Both the position numbers and the translations under genes were made by a program. A stretch of 15,182 nt of DNA from Deinococcus sp. (GTDB lineage: Bacteria > Deinococcota > Deinococci > Deinococcales > Deinococcaceae). Where the stretch lies: the NCBI GenBank assembly GCA_018260275.1, contig JAGLBK010000045.1, forward strand, positions 1 through 15,182. The letters are read 5' to 3'. Every line of letters starts with the position of its first letter. The first letter of the stretch is position 1. Under the pieces are notes generated by a model. It saw only the letters and a list, made by a program, of their open reading frames with translations. It was not told the DNA's origin and did no database searches. Shown piece by piece: positions 13,556 to 15,182 of this stretch.

Positions 13556-13870
13556 ATGACACAGACCAGCAACTTCGGCCCCTCGCTCAGCAGCACCTAC
13601 ACCAACCCCGACGTGATCGGTGACTCCCCGGCGTGGCTCAGCTTCATCTGGATCGCCTTTGCCGCCAGCCTGGGGCTGATGCTGGTGGGCATCTATTTCA
13701 TTCCGGTGGACTGGTGGGTCAAGGGCTACCTGTACATGGGCACCCTGTTCCTGACCGCCAGCACCCTGACCCTCAGCAAAAGCCTGCGCGACAAGCACGA
13801 ATACGAGCGGCTGGTCAACCGGGTCAAGTCGGCCCGCACCGAGCAGGTACTGAGCAAGTTCGAGAGCTGA
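13556..13870 (+). CDS. YiaA/YiaB-family two-helix inner membrane protein
   Basis: This 104-aa protein has two hydrophobic helices, about residues 27-49 (AWLSFIWIAFAASLGLMLVG) and 58-76 (GYLYMGTLFLTASTLTLSK), joined by a short Trp-rich loop (PVDWWVK). They are followed by SLRDKHE, which matches the conserved end of the YiaA/B two-helix domain. E. coli YiaA carries this domain twice; here there is one copy plus a charged 25-residue tail. The function of the family is not established. GGAGG lies nine bases before the ATG, and the gene has its own promoter candidate after aroA. A 7-bp hairpin 44 bases after its stop may end the transcript. Confidence 0.85.
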   Translation: MTQTSNFGPSLSSTYTNPDVIGDSPAWLSFIWIAFAASLGLMLVGIYFIPVDWWVKGYLYMGTLFLTASTLTLSKSLRDKHEYERLVNRVKSARTEQVLSKFES

Positions 13871-13913
13871 AGAAGGACGCAAAGTAAACAGGTTCTTGAG
13901 GTAAATGTGGCGT

Positions 13914-13940
13914 ACCCGGCAAATCTTCATCTGGCCGGGT
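13914..13940 (+). terminator. Hairpin after the YiaA/B-type gene, possible weak terminator
   Basis: ACCCGGC (13914-13920) and GCCGGGT (13934-13940) form a perfect 7-bp stem with a 13-base loop, followed by GCTTTGC. The T-tract is poor, and the hairpin ends 14 bases before the next ATG, so it could instead limit or regulate expression of the downstream gene. Confidence 0.4.
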
Positions 13941-13954
13941 GCTTTGCTGGAAGC

Positions 13955-15043
<1,089 letters not shown>

Positions 15044-15182
15044 GCGCCGGGCCTACTCATGCCCATCCATTCCTGGCGACCTAGGGCATTTGACATAAGA
15101 ATGTTTTGCACTGTTGACCCTCGCCCCTTGCGGGCTGACTAACGCACACATCTTTCTAATAAGCCAATTTACTGTTGTGGTG
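15044..15182. other. Non-coding right end of the window
   Basis: After the dehydrogenase stop no ORF or strong terminator is seen. The last 100 bases become more AT-rich. TTGACA (15090-15095) and TTGACC (15114-15119) are good -35-like boxes, but no convincing -10 box follows at 16-18 bases, so any promoter here is uncertain. Confidence 0.4.

Noticed and set aside
13907..13954. Extended start of the dehydrogenase at 13907
   Set aside because: The extension would cover a hairpin and place 16 polar residues before a classical signal peptide that begins neatly at ATG 13955.

Overview
The window is high-GC bacterial chromosome, most likely from a Deinococcus species. The protein sequences of the ilv, pot, map and aroA genes fit that genus. 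Several genes also show a 'TANNNT, 6-8 bases, ATG' arrangement with no ribosome binding site, which is the leaderless-mRNA architecture common in Deinococcus. The assignment is by recognition only; no search was run.

Layout, left to right. Positions 1-500 are clearly AT-rich and hold the 3' part of an unknown, apparently frameshifted gene followed by a strong terminator. Next is a branched-chain amino acid operon on the + strand: a Val/Leu-rich leader peptide (587-640), an attenuator-type terminator (663-696), ilvB (711-2459), ilvN (2456-3052) and ilvC (3159-4169), closed by two hairpins. A small unknown ORF (4427-4729) converges on a polyamine ABC-transporter operon on the - strand, potA-potB-potC-potD (8939 down to 4776). 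A GC-rich nested palindrome of about 118 bp sits between potB and potC. Divergent from potA is an unknown one-helix membrane protein (9146-9676). It converges on a - strand operon of methionine aminopeptidase, a PPP-type metallophosphoesterase and a pentapeptide-repeat protein (11745 down to 9666). A 184-bp element with imperfect terminal inverted repeats lies between map and the divergent aroA (12075-13433). The right end holds a YiaA/B-type membrane protein (13556-13870) and a secreted PQQ-type sugar/sorbosone dehydrogenase-like beta-propeller (13955-15043).

Most of the genes are ordinary housekeeping: Val/Leu/Ile synthesis, polyamine uptake, N-terminal Met removal and the shikimate pathway. 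The most interesting content is regulatory. A leader-peptide attenuator precedes ilvB, and its transcript appears to start exactly at the peptide's ATG. A possible second leaderless upstream ORF precedes potA. Two structured, repeat-like elements lie in the intergenic regions. No new defence or mobile system was seen.
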